From: Dyella caseinilytica | GTDB taxonomy: Bacteria; Pseudomonadota; Gammaproteobacteria; Xanthomonadales; Rhodanobacteraceae | Assembly: GCF_016865235.1 (NCBI RefSeq) | Contig: NZ_CP064030.1 | Coordinates: 2,480,001 to 2,544,000 of the forward strand | DNA length: 64,000 nt | Direction: 5' to 3' | Shown: piece by piece, positions 36,005 to 44,918 of the stretch | Layout: each line of letters opens with the position of its first letter | Numbering within the stretch: position 1 is the stretch's first letter | The notes under the pieces: model-generated | Seen by the model: only the letters and a program-made list of their open reading frames with translations | Told to the model about the DNA's origin: nothing | Database searches by the model: none | Translations under genes and position numbers: made by a program

Positions 36005-36838
36005 TCAAACAGACTGCTCGAGGAAACCGTGGCGCTTGGTCACGGCATCCAACTCCAGCAGAGTGTGCAGCAAGGCTTCCATCTTGCCGAGCGGCCACGC
36101 ATTCGGTCCATCACTGAGTGCCTTGCATGGATCCGGATGGGTTTCCGCGAACAGGCCGGCGATACCCACGGCCACGGCAGCACGTGCCAGCACAGGCACG
36201 AACTCGCGCTGACCACCCGAACTGGTTCCCTGTCCACCCGGCAGTTGCACGGAGTGAGTGGCGTCGAACACCACCGGGCAGCCGGTTTCACGCATCACAC
36301 TCAACGAGCGCATATCGGAGACGAGGTTGTTGTAGCCGAAGCTGGCGCCGCGTTCACAGACCATGATGTCGTCATTGCCGACATCCTTGGCCTTGGCGAC
36401 CACGTTCTTCATGTCCCAAGGCGCGAGGAACTGGCCTTTCTTGATATTCACCGGCTTGCCGGCCCTCGCCACCTTCTGGATGAAATCGGTCTGGCGACAG
36501 AGGAACGCCGGCGTCTGCAGCACATCCACAACCGCGGCGACTTCGTTCATGGGCGTGTATTCGTGCACGTCGGTCAGCACGGGCACGCCAAGCTGGCGCT
36601 TTACTTCGGACAGGATCCGCAGCCCCTCTTCCATGCCCAGACCGCGGAAGCTGCCGCCTGAAGAGCGGTTGGCCTTGTCGAAGCTGGACTTGAAGATGAA
36701 AGGAATGCCCAGCTTGCCGGTGATTTCCTTGAGCGTACCGGCGGTGTCGATCTGAAGCTGTTCGGATTCCACCACACAGGGACCGGCGATCAGGAACAGC
36801 GGCTTGTCCAGACCGACTTCGAAACCGCACAACTTCAT
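36005..36838 (-). CDS. kdsA: 3-deoxy-8-phosphooctulonate synthase KdsA, class II
   Basis: A 277-aa enzyme condensing arabinose 5-phosphate and PEP to KDO 8-phosphate for lipopolysaccharide. The N-terminal motif LIAGPCVVESE has Cys21 at the position that distinguishes metal-dependent (class II) KdsA, as in Aquifex aeolicus; E. coli, class I, has Asn there. So this enzyme should need a divalent metal. Other blocks are KSSFDKANRSS and FDATHSVQLPGG. Its ATG overlaps the stop of pyrG by four bases. Confidence 0.96.
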   Translation of the reverse strand: MKLCGFEVGLDKPLFLIAGPCVVESEQLQIDTAGTLKEITGKLGIPFIFKSSFDKANRSSGGSFRGLGMEEGLRILSEVKRQLGVPVLTDVHEYTPMNEVAAVVDVLQTPAFLCRQTDFIQKVARAGKPVNIKKGQFLAPWDMKNVVAKAKDVGNDDIMVCERGASFGYNNLVSDMRSLSVMRETGCPVVFDATHSVQLPGGQGTSSGGQREFVPVLARAAVAVGIAGLFAETHPDPCKALSDGPNAWPLGKMEALLHTLLELDAVTKRHGFLEQSV

Positions 36839-38505
36839 GCGACAGACTCCTTGGCTAGCTTCTGGCCGTCACGCACGGCCTTGAACTCGCGTGCAGCACG
36901 CACGAAGCCGATGAACAGCGGATGGCCATCGCGCGGCGTGGAGGTGAATTCCGGATGCGCCTGGCAGCCCAGGAACCACGGGTGCTGCTGCAGCGGCAAT
37001 TCGACGATTTCCACCAGCAGATCGTCCATCGACTTACCGGAGATCACCATGCCCAGATCTTCGAAGGGCTGGCGATAGCGGTTATTGAATTCGTAGCGAT
37101 GGCGATGACGCTCGCGCACCACGTCCTGACCATAGAGCTGGCGTGCCAGGGTGCCGGCCTTGAGGCGGCATTCCTGCGCGCCCAGGCGCATGGTGCCGCC
37201 CAGGTCGGAGCGCTCGGTGCGCTGCTCAACTTCGCCGGACGAGGTGGTCCACTCCGTGATCAGCGCAATCACCGGGTTGGGCGTGTGGCGATCGTTTTCG
37301 CTGGAGTCGGCATCAGGCAAGCCCGCCACGTTACGGGCGAAATCCACCACCGCCGCGTGCATGCCGTAGCAAATGCCAAAGTACGGCACGCCATGCTCGC
37401 GGGCGTATTTGGCCGCCAGCACCTTGCCCTCGAAACCACGCTTACCAAAACCGCCTGGCACCAAGATCGCATCCGCGCCGCCCAGCACCTTGGCAGCACC
37501 TTCGGCCTCGATCTGCTCGGAATCGATCCATTGCAGGTTGACGCGCGTCAGCTGCTTGATGCCGCCATGGCGCAAGGCCTCGCCCAGGGACTTGTAGGCG
37601 TCCTTGTGTTCGACGTACTTACCGACGATGGCGACGGTGATCTCATCCTTGGGATGCTCTACCGCCTCGACCGTGCGCTGCCATCCGGACAGGTCGGCCG
37701 GCTTGGCGTCCAGGCCCATCTTCTTGACGACGATGTCGTCCAGGCCCTGCTGGTGCAGCCACAACGGCTGCTTGTAGATGATGTCCACATCGGCCGCGCT
37801 GATCACGGCCTGTTCGGGCACGTTGGTGAACAAGGCGATCTTGCGACGCTCGCCGTCCGGCAGCGGCTGCTCGCAACGGCACAGCAGGATGTCTGGCTGG
37901 ATACCGATGGAGCGCAGTTCCTTGACCGAATGCTGGGTCGGCTTGGTTTTGATCTCGCCAGCGGCCTTGATGTATGGCACCAGGGTCAGGTGCATGAACA
38001 GGCATTTCTCCGGGCCATGCTCGATACGCAGCTGGCGGATCGCCTCCAGGAAGGGCTGGGACTCGATATCGCCCACCGTGCCGCCGATCTCGACCAGGGC
38101 CACGTCGAAGCCGCGGGTGGCCTCGTGGATGCAGTGCTTGATCTCGTCGGTGATGTGCGGGATGACCTGAACGGTCGCGCCCAGGTAGTCGCCGCGGCGC
38201 TCCTTGCGGATTACCGATTCATAGATCTTGCCGGTCGTGATGGAGTTCTTGCCGGTCAGGCGGGTATGGACGAACCGCTCGTAATGGCCCAGGTCCAGGT
38301 CGGTTTCCGCGCCGTCGTCGGTCACATAGACCTCGCCGTGCTGGAAGGGACTCATCGTGCCCGGATCCACATTGATGTAGGGATCGAGCTTCATCATGGT
38401 GACCGAGAGGCCACGCGCCTCAAGAATGGACGCAAGCGAGGCCGCTGCGATGCCCTTGCCAAGCGAGGACACCACACCGCCAGTGACGAAAATCAGGGGG
38501 GTCAT
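36835..38505 (-). CDS. pyrG: CTP synthase
   Basis: A 556-aa glutamine-dependent CTP synthase. The N-terminal synthetase domain begins PLIFVTGGVVSSLGKGI (P-loop). The C-terminal class I glutaminase domain has Cys379 in GICYGMHAAVVDFARN and the catalytic His-Glu near HPEFTS. It supplies CTP for nucleic acids and for CMP-KDO, so co-transcription with kdsA is sensible. A GC-rich hairpin separates it from the cyo operon upstream. Confidence 0.98.
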   Translation of the reverse strand: MTPLIFVTGGVVSSLGKGIAAASLASILEARGLSVTMMKLDPYINVDPGTMSPFQHGEVYVTDDGAETDLDLGHYERFVHTRLTGKNSITTGKIYESVIRKERRGDYLGATVQVIPHITDEIKHCIHEATRGFDVALVEIGGTVGDIESQPFLEAIRQLRIEHGPEKCLFMHLTLVPYIKAAGEIKTKPTQHSVKELRSIGIQPDILLCRCEQPLPDGERRKIALFTNVPEQAVISAADVDIIYKQPLWLHQQGLDDIVVKKMGLDAKPADLSGWQRTVEAVEHPKDEITVAIVGKYVEHKDAYKSLGEALRHGGIKQLTRVNLQWIDSEQIEAEGAAKVLGGADAILVPGGFGKRGFEGKVLAAKYAREHGVPYFGICYGMHAAVVDFARNVAGLPDADSSENDRHTPNPVIALITEWTTSSGEVEQRTERSDLGGTMRLGAQECRLKAGTLARQLYGQDVVRERHRHRYEFNNRYRQPFEDLGMVISGKSMDDLLVEIVELPLQQHPWFLGCQAHPEFTSTPRDGHPLFIGFVRAAREFKAVRDGQKLAKESVA

Positions 38506-38663
38506 GGAAGGCAGCCAGTGCTGGAAATCGGCATTTTAGCGGCAGATGGCTTCTGCTGCGAGATGATTATGCCGAACGGAGCTGAAAAAAATTCAGCTGC
38601 GGCTGCCTGGAGGCGAACGGACGACCGAAGCAAGGTCCGTGGCGGAGCGCCCCGGAGGAGCCC

Positions 38664-38691
38664 GCTCCCGCCCGGTTGTGCGGGCGGGAGC
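38664..38691 (-). terminator. Hairpin after cyoD
   Basis: GCTCCCGCCCG (38664-38674) and CGGGCGGGAGC (38681-38691) form a perfect 11-bp stem with loop GTTGTG, just downstream of cyoD on the minus strand. No T-run follows, so it is terminator-like. The remaining 150 bases to pyrG contain no gene. Confidence 0.5.
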
Positions 38692-38705
38692 GTAAAACAA
38701 GCGTT

Positions 38706-39077
38706 TCAGCCAATGCTTGAGGACGTGGACTGCATCACCGGCTGCATCATGTGCACGTTCATGTTGTGCATCACCCAGACGGAACCAACCACCACGATGG
38801 CGATGATCAACAGCGAGAACACGCCGATCGACAGGTTGTCACGCTGTTCCGGGGCGGTACCCATGTGCAGGAAGAACACCAACTGCACCAACAGCTGAAT
38901 AACGCAGAACACCACAATGCCCGGCACCACCAAATGCTGCGGCACCGCGCCGCTCATTACGCAGCCGAACGAGAGCAGCGTGAGGATCAGCGACAGGGCA
39001 AAGCCGACCGTGTAGGACTTCAGGCTGCCATGTGCATTGGACTTGTGGGCGTCAGAGTGACCATGCTGGCTCGACAT
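38706..39077 (-). CDS. cyoD: Cytochrome bo ubiquinol oxidase subunit IV
   Basis: A 123-aa membrane protein with three transmembrane helices (about 23-43, 50-70 and 87-107), matching CyoD. The N-terminus is His-rich and polar (SSQHGHSDAHKSNAHGS). Subunit IV helps assemble the CuB site. It is the last gene of cyoABCD; cyoE (heme O synthase) does not follow. Confidence 0.93.
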   Translation of the reverse strand: MSSQHGHSDAHKSNAHGSLKSYTVGFALSLILTLLSFGCVMSGAVPQHLVVPGIVVFCVIQLLVQLVFFLHMGTAPEQRDNLSIGVFSLLIIAIVVVGSVWVMHNMNVHMMQPVMQSTSSSIG

Positions 39078-39078
39078 C

Positions 39079-39702
39079 TCAGAGCACTCCCATCAGATAA
39101 ACAAAGCTGAACACGCAGATCCACACCAGATCCAGGAAATGCCAGAACAGGCTCAGGCACGACAGGCGACGCTCCACCGCGTCGTTGAGCCCGAACTTGC
39201 CCACCATATGCATCATTACCGCCAGCCAGATCAGGCCGCAGGTGACGTGCAGGCCGTGCGTGCCGACCAGCCCAAAGTAGGCCGAAAGGAAGGCGCTATG
39301 GGAGGGACCTGCGTTCTCGACCGTAATCAGGTGATGGAATTCGTAGACTTCCATGCCCACGAAGCCCGCGCCGAACAGGAAAGTCACAAACAACCAGACG
39401 ATCACCTTGTTACGGTGACCGGCATGCATATTCAGCATCGCCAAGCCGAAGGTGAAACTGCTGATCAACAGCAGCATGGTTTCACCAAACACGTACTTGA
39501 GATCGAACAGTTCCTTGGCCGTGGGGCCACCGGCAGTAGCATGACCCAGCACAGCGAAGGTAGCGAACAGGCCTGAGAAGATCAGGCAGTCGCTCATCAG
39601 GTAGATCCAGAAACCCAGCAGGGTCTTGGAGCCGTCGTCGTGATGCTCATGAGCGCCGCCGTGTGCAACGGCGCCATGGTTAGCGGTGATAGCGGTACTC
39701 AT
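39079..39702 (-). CDS. cyoC: Cytochrome bo ubiquinol oxidase subunit III
   Basis: A 207-aa protein with five transmembrane helices typical of quinol-oxidase CyoC. The motif LLGFWIYLMSDCLIFSGLFA opens the first helix and GTHGLHVTCGLIWLAVMMHM holds conserved residues of the III family. It is separated from cyoD by one base and from cyoB by three, so the operon is tightly packed. Confidence 0.95.
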   Translation of the reverse strand: MSTAITANHGAVAHGGAHEHHDDGSKTLLGFWIYLMSDCLIFSGLFATFAVLGHATAGGPTAKELFDLKYVFGETMLLLISSFTFGLAMLNMHAGHRNKVIVWLFVTFLFGAGFVGMEVYEFHHLITVENAGPSHSAFLSAYFGLVGTHGLHVTCGLIWLAVMMHMVGKFGLNDAVERRLSCLSLFWHFLDLVWICVFSFVYLMGVL

Positions 39703-39705
39703 GGA

Positions 39706-41721
39706 TTAAGCCACCTTCTGGCCGGCCGATGCCGGATCCACGTTTTCGATCAGCTTGTGCAGCGGCACCAGGCGTGCGCGTTCGATCTTCTCGACTTCGG
39801 CGCCGGACACGTAGTAGTCCACATCCGTGTCGTAGACGCGGGTGATAAACGTGCCAATCATGCCAACCAGGCCAGCGATGGCGAGCCACCAGATGTGCCA
39901 CACCATGGCGAAACCCAGCACCGTACCGAACGCAGCCATGATCAAACCTACGCCGGTGTTGCGCGGCATATGGATGTCATCGTAGTGCGCGTGCTGCGGG
40001 TAGGCGCGCTTGTGTTCCTTGTCGGCCCAGAACTGATCCAGTTCTTCCACCTGCGGCAGCACAGCGAAGTTGTAGAACGGTGCCGGCGAGCTGGTGGCCC
40101 ACTCCAGCGTGCGGCCGCCCCACGGATCGCCCGTGAGATCGCGGTTCGACGCGCGATTGCGGATGCTCACCACGAACTGCAGCAACATGAAGCCAATGCC
40201 CAGCGCGATGATACCGGCACCACAGGCGGCCACGATCAGGTAGGGCTGCCAAGCCGGGTTTGCATAGTGGTTCATGCGGCGCGTCATGCCCATCAGGCCC
40301 AACACGTACAGCGGCATGAAGGCCATGTAGAAGCCCACCACCCAGCACCAGAACGAAGCCTTGCCCCAGCGCTCCTCCAGCTTGAAACCGAAAGCCTTCG
40401 GGAACCAGTAGTTGATCGCCGCGAAGCAGCCGAACAACACGCCGCCGATGATCACGTTATGGAAGTGCGCGATCAGGAACAGACTGTTGTGCAGCACGAA
40501 GTCGGCGCCCGGCACCGCCATCAGCACGCCGGTCATGCCGCCGATGGTGAAGGTCACCATGAAGGCTACTGTCCACATCATCGGCAAGGTGAAGCGGATG
40601 CGGCCGCGGTACATCGTGAACAACCAGTTGAACAGCTTCACGCCGGTCGGCACCGAGATGATCATCGTGGTGATGCCGAAGAAGGCATTCACGTCGGCGC
40701 CCGAGCCCATGGTGAAGAAATGGTGCAGCCACACGAGGAAGGACAGCAGGCCGATGCACACGGTGGCGTACACCATCGACTTGTAGCCGAACAACGGCTT
40801 GCCGGAGAAGGTGGAAACGACCTCCGAGAACACGCCGAAGCACGGCAGGATCAGGATGTACACCTCGGGGTGGCCCCAGATCCAGATCAGGTTGATGTAC
40901 AGCATGGCGTTGCCGCCAAGCTCATTGGTGAAGAAGTGCATATCCAGGTAGCGATCAGCCGCCAGCAATGCCAGCGCAACCGTCAACACCGGGAATGCCG
41001 CCACGATCAGGATGTTGGTGACCAGCGCCGTCCAGGTGAACACCGGCATCTGCATCAGCTTCATACCCGGCGTGCGCATACGCAGGATGGTCACGATGAA
41101 GTTGATGCCGCTCAGCGTTGTACCAAGGCCTGATAGCTGCAAGGCCCATATGTAGTAATCCACGCCCACCGTAGGACTGAATTTCAGCTCCGACAGCGGC
41201 GGGTACGCCAGCCAGCCGGTGGCTGCGAAATCGCCCACGAACATCGACAGCATGACCAGCACCACGCCCGAAGCGGTGAGCCAGTAGCTGAGCGAGTTCA
41301 GGAATGGATACGCCACGTCGCGCGCACCAATCTGCAGCGGCACGACCAGGTTCATCAGGCCCACCACGAACGGCATGGCCACGAAGAAGATCATGATCAC
41401 GCCGTGGGCGGTGAAGATCTGGTCGTAGTGATGCGGCGGCAGATAGCCGGCTGCATCCGCCGAGGCGATGGCCTGCTGGGCGCGCATCATGATGGCGTCG
41501 GCGAAGCCGCGCAGCAGCATCACCAGCGCGAGGATGATGTACATGATGCCGATGCGCTTGTGGTCCACCGTGGTGAACCACTCGCTCCACAGATAACCCC
41601 ACTTGCGCTGGTAAGTGAGCCAGCCAAGCAGCGTCGCGCCGGCCAAGGACACCATCAACAGGGTGCCCATGATGATCGGCTCATGGAAAGGAATGGCCGA
41701 TAGAGAAAGTTTTCCGAACAT
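39706..41721 (-). CDS. cyoB: Cytochrome bo ubiquinol oxidase subunit I
   Basis: A 671-aa heme-copper oxidase with about 15 transmembrane helices. It binds heme b, heme o3 and CuB, reduces oxygen to water and pumps protons. The CuB/Tyr region WGHPEVYILILPCFGVFSEV has the His-Tyr pair, with the YATVCIGLLSFLVWLHHFFT histidine ligands next, and HFHNVIIGG in helix X. Length matches CyoB. Second gene in cyoABCD. Confidence 0.97.
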   Translation of the reverse strand: MFGKLSLSAIPFHEPIIMGTLLMVSLAGATLLGWLTYQRKWGYLWSEWFTTVDHKRIGIMYIILALVMLLRGFADAIMMRAQQAIASADAAGYLPPHHYDQIFTAHGVIMIFFVAMPFVVGLMNLVVPLQIGARDVAYPFLNSLSYWLTASGVVLVMLSMFVGDFAATGWLAYPPLSELKFSPTVGVDYYIWALQLSGLGTTLSGINFIVTILRMRTPGMKLMQMPVFTWTALVTNILIVAAFPVLTVALALLAADRYLDMHFFTNELGGNAMLYINLIWIWGHPEVYILILPCFGVFSEVVSTFSGKPLFGYKSMVYATVCIGLLSFLVWLHHFFTMGSGADVNAFFGITTMIISVPTGVKLFNWLFTMYRGRIRFTLPMMWTVAFMVTFTIGGMTGVLMAVPGADFVLHNSLFLIAHFHNVIIGGVLFGCFAAINYWFPKAFGFKLEERWGKASFWCWVVGFYMAFMPLYVLGLMGMTRRMNHYANPAWQPYLIVAACGAGIIALGIGFMLLQFVVSIRNRASNRDLTGDPWGGRTLEWATSSPAPFYNFAVLPQVEELDQFWADKEHKRAYPQHAHYDDIHMPRNTGVGLIMAAFGTVLGFAMVWHIWWLAIAGLVGMIGTFITRVYDTDVDYYVSGAEVEKIERARLVPLHKLIENVDPASAGQKVA

Positions 41722-41724
41722 GGC

Positions 41725-42651
41725 CTACTCCGAAGCCTTGGCGTGGTCGTTATGCGAAGGGATGGCGCTGGCTTGCGCAGGCTCGGAGCCGATCTTGTCC
41801 ATCTTCATGTCGCCCATGTACTGGGCGATGATGCTGTTGAACAGGCCCGGCCTGACGTGGGTGTAGTACGTCACCGGCACCTTCTCGCTCGGCTGCACCA
41901 GCGCGTGATAGGTCTGGTCGTCAAGCGTGAGCTGGCTGGTCTTGGCCTTGTTGATCCAATCCTGGAAGCCCTGCTCCGACGTCGCGATCGCGGTGAAATG
42001 CATGTCGGAGAAGCCCGCACCACTGTAATTGCTGGACAGGCCCGCATAGTTGCCAGGCTCGTTCGCAATCAGGTGCAGCTTCGTTTCCATGCCCGCCATG
42101 GCGTAGATCTGGCTACCCAACTGTGGAATGAAGAAGGCGTTCATCACCGAATCGGACGTGATCTCGAAGTCCACCGGCACGTTGGCCGGGAACGCAAGCT
42201 CATTAACGCTCGCCACGCCATAGTCCGGATAGATGAAGACCCATTTCCAGTCCACTGAAACAGCCTGGATGGTGATCGGCTTGGCTTCGTGCGCCAGCGG
42301 CTTGTACGGATCCAGAGCGTGCGTGGTGCGCCAGGTGATCGTCGCCAGGATCGCGATAATGATGCACGGGACGGTCCACACCACCACCTCGATCGCAGTC
42401 GAGTGCGACCACTTCGGCGCGTAGGTAGCTTTGGTATTGGAAGCGCGATAGCGCCAAGCAAAGATCAGAGTCATCGCGATGACAGGGATCACAACCAGCA
42501 ACATCAGGCCGGTGGCGATCAGGATCAACGATTTCTCTTGCATGCCCACATCACCCTTGGGTGACAGGACTTCCAGATTGCAGCCGCTGAGAAATACGAC
42601 CAAGCCTGCGCACGACCAGCGCAAGGTGGAGACGAGGGAACGCTTGTTCAC
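41725..42651 (-). CDS. cyoA: Cytochrome bo ubiquinol oxidase subunit II
   Basis: A 308-aa lipoprotein subunit. The signal ends in the lipobox LSGC at Cys24; two transmembrane helices follow (about 40-65 and 84-106); the C-terminal cupredoxin-like domain lacks the CuA ligands, as in quinol oxidases. The segment SVDWKWVFIYPDYGVASVNE is typical. First gene of the operon. The 245 bases to the divergent pepP gene carry palindromic candidate control sites. Confidence 0.96.
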   Translation of the reverse strand: MNKRSLVSTLRWSCAGLVVFLSGCNLEVLSPKGDVGMQEKSLILIATGLMLLVVIPVIAMTLIFAWRYRASNTKATYAPKWSHSTAIEVVVWTVPCIIIAILATITWRTTHALDPYKPLAHEAKPITIQAVSVDWKWVFIYPDYGVASVNELAFPANVPVDFEITSDSVMNAFFIPQLGSQIYAMAGMETKLHLIANEPGNYAGLSSNYSGAGFSDMHFTAIATSEQGFQDWINKAKTSQLTLDDQTYHALVQPSEKVPVTYYTHVRPGLFNSIIAQYMGDMKMDKIGSEPAQASAIPSHNDHAKASE

Positions 42652-42783
42652 GAACGACTCTTATCAAGAAGGCAAATTGGGATTTGTCGTGGGGACGACT
42701 TCACAAGGATATCGCGCCGCAGCAAGTCGTGACTAGCCCGAGGCAGAATGTCGCGGCTGTCATGGCCGCGTCATATGCCGCGC

Positions 42784-42836
42784 TTGACATCGAACGTCGA
42801 CTTCGTTCTGGAACGAAAAGTGTTCGAGAGTGAGAA
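42784..42836. promoter_or_regulatory. Candidate operator cluster between cyoA and pepP
   Basis: TTGACA (42784-42789) is followed by CGTTCTGGAACG, a 12-bp palindrome, and by GAAC-N7-GTTC, giving several GAAC/GTTC half-sites within 50 bases. No good -10 box is seen at 17 bases. These could be binding sites for a regulator of cyo or pepP. Weak evidence. Confidence 0.3.
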
Positions 42837-42896
42837 CGCAACACGTTGAATTTCCGCTCGCGCGTAGCCCGCGCCGAGTGCTGCTACCATGCATCA

Positions 42897-44696
42897 ATGA
42901 GCCCGTCTATCCCTGCCCGCATTGCCGCCCTGCGTGAGGCGATGAGCCGTCACGGCATCGCCGCCTGCCTCGTTCCCACTGCCGATCCGCATCTTTCCGA
43001 GTACCTGCCCGCTCATTGGCAGGCACGCCAGTGGCTCTCCGGCTTCGATGGCTCGGCCGGCACGCTGCTAGTCACCGCGACCGAAGCGGGGCTATGGACC
43101 GATTCGCGCTACTTCTCGCAAGCGGAGGCGCAACTGGCCGGCAGCGGTATCGCCTTGATGAAGCAGCGGATTGCGCATGCGCCGGAGCATCTGATCTGGC
43201 TGCAGCAACATCTACACCAGGGCGACGTCATCGCCATCGCGGGCGACAGCGTGTCAGTGGCGACGCAGCGACAGATCGAGCGCCAGCTTGGCAGCGCCGG
43301 CATCGCGCTGCGCGTGGATCTGGATCTGCCAGGCATGATCTGGCCCGAACGCCCTGCCCTGCCTAAGGCTCCAGTGGTCGAACACCCGTTGAATTACGCC
43401 GGCACCTCGCGCGCCGAAAAATTCGACAAGCTGCGTCATGCCATGCGCAAGCAACACGCCTCACACCATTTAGTGTCCAGCCTCGACGATATCGCCTGGC
43501 TCACCAACCTTCGTGGCAGCGACGTGGAATGCAATCCTGTATTCCTCGCCCACCTGCTGGTTGGCGCGTCGGGCACCTCGACGCTGTTCGTTGACCGCGC
43601 CAAGCTCAGTGACACCCTCGTTGCCGCGCTCGCCGAGGATGGTATTCGTGTGGCCGCGTACAGCACGCTCAACGATGCGCTAGGGGAGCTTGGCGCTACG
43701 GATACGCTGCTGTTCGATCCGGGTCGCGTGGTCAGCGCGGTTCTGCAATCCGTCAAGCCCGACGTGAAGCGCATCGAAGGCACCAATCCTTCGACTGTCT
43801 TCAAGGCATGTAAGACCAAGACCGAACTGGAACACATTCGCGAAGTGATGCGCCGCGACGGCGCTGCCCTGGTGCGCGCCTTCCGTCGGCTGGAGGAACG
43901 CCTCACTGCCGGCATGGCGCAAACCGAGCTGGACGTGGATACGCTGCTGCGAGAGGAGCGCTCAGCCCAACCGAATTTCGTTGGCGAAAGTTTCGCCACC
44001 ATCGCCGGCTACATGGAAAACGGCGCCCTGCCGCACTACCGCGCAACACCAGAATCGCACAATACCTTGCAACGCCACGGCCTGCTGCTGATCGATTCAG
44101 GCGGCCAGTACCTTGGCGGTACCACTGACATCACTCGCGTACTCGCGCTGGGTCCAACCACCACAGAGCAACGACGCGACGCCACCCTGGTGATGAAGGG
44201 CATGATCGCGCTGTCGCGTGCCCGCTTCCCGAAAGGTGCAAGCGGCCCGCAACTCGACGCTCTGGCTCGTGCGCCATTGTGGGCGGCCGGCATGGATTAC
44301 GGGCATGGCACCGGCCACGGCGTGGGCTACTTCCTTAATGTGCACGAAGGTCCGCAAGGCATCCGTCCGCCGGTGGCCGGCGGGGCGCTGGTAGCGCTGG
44401 AGCCAGGCATGATCAGCTCGATCGAACCTGGTTTATATAAGCCTGCGCGCCACGGCATCCGGCATGAAAACCTGGCCGTGGTGACCGAGGCTGACGAGAC
44501 TGAGTTTGGCGAATTCTACGCTTTCGAAACCCTCACCCTGTGTCCGTTCGATCGCCGCGCCCTGGAGCCAAGCCTGCTCAACCCGGAAGAACGAGCGTGG
44601 CTGGACGATTACCACGCCTCCGTGCGTGCGGCGCTTGCGCCGCTGCTGGAGGATGCGGATCTGGCGTGGCTCGAAAAACACTGTACGCCGCTCTAG
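42897..44696 (+). CDS. Aminopeptidase P family protein (XPNPEP-type, three domains)
   Basis: A 599-aa metallo-peptidase that removes an N-terminal residue before proline. Two creatinase-like N-terminal domains precede a pita-bread catalytic domain. Metal ligands are visible: Asp in LLLIDSGGQY, Asp in GTTDITRVLA, His in GHGTGHGVGYF, Glu in SSIEPGLY and Glu in HENLAVV. The length is that of the long XPNPEP1 type, not the 440-aa PepP of E. coli. The ATG at 42897 is preferred; the frame extends upstream with no ribosome site. It stands alone before parE. Confidence 0.94.
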   Translation: MSPSIPARIAALREAMSRHGIAACLVPTADPHLSEYLPAHWQARQWLSGFDGSAGTLLVTATEAGLWTDSRYFSQAEAQLAGSGIALMKQRIAHAPEHLIWLQQHLHQGDVIAIAGDSVSVATQRQIERQLGSAGIALRVDLDLPGMIWPERPALPKAPVVEHPLNYAGTSRAEKFDKLRHAMRKQHASHHLVSSLDDIAWLTNLRGSDVECNPVFLAHLLVGASGTSTLFVDRAKLSDTLVAALAEDGIRVAAYSTLNDALGELGATDTLLFDPGRVVSAVLQSVKPDVKRIEGTNPSTVFKACKTKTELEHIREVMRRDGAALVRAFRRLEERLTAGMAQTELDVDTLLREERSAQPNFVGESFATIAGYMENGALPHYRATPESHNTLQRHGLLLIDSGGQYLGGTTDITRVLALGPTTTEQRRDATLVMKGMIALSRARFPKGASGPQLDALARAPLWAAGMDYGHGTGHGVGYFLNVHEGPQGIRPPVAGGALVALEPGMISSIEPGLYKPARHGIRHENLAVVTEADETEFGEFYAFETLTLCPFDRRALEPSLLNPEERAWLDDYHASVRAALAPLLEDADLAWLEKHCTPL

Positions 44697-44735
44697 CTTT
44701 TGCGCCCTCTTGCCATGGCAGGAGGAAATCGGGAG

Positions 44736-44772
44736 GAAGTCGTGCGAGCTTGCTGCAAGAGTGGACGACTTC
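44736..44772. repeat. Hairpin between the aminopeptidase gene and parE
   Basis: GAAGTCGT (44736-44743) pairs with ACGACTTC (44765-44772), with an inner CTTG-ctg-CAAG stem. It lies 40 bases after the peptidase stop and may be a terminator without T-run or an extragenic palindrome. The rest of the 220-base gap has no gene. Confidence 0.5.
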
Positions 44773-44918
44773 ACCCCACCCCACACCAACTCTCCCTGCT
44801 GCAACCCGAAGGTAGTCCCTGCGGGAACACCTAAGGGAGGGGACAAAGAGCGCAAACCCTTGACCTTCCCCTTTCATCAACCCATTCTCCCGCGCCTAAC
44901 TCCTTCGCCGATTCCCGC

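Noticed and set aside
36922..38898. A 658-codon open frame opposite pyrG
   Set aside because: Antisense shadow of pyrG; product has no family resemblance and runs into the intergenic hairpin.
39640..41133. A 497-codon open frame opposite cyoC and cyoB
   Set aside because: His/Arg/Glu-rich antisense frame of membrane-protein genes; not credible as a protein.
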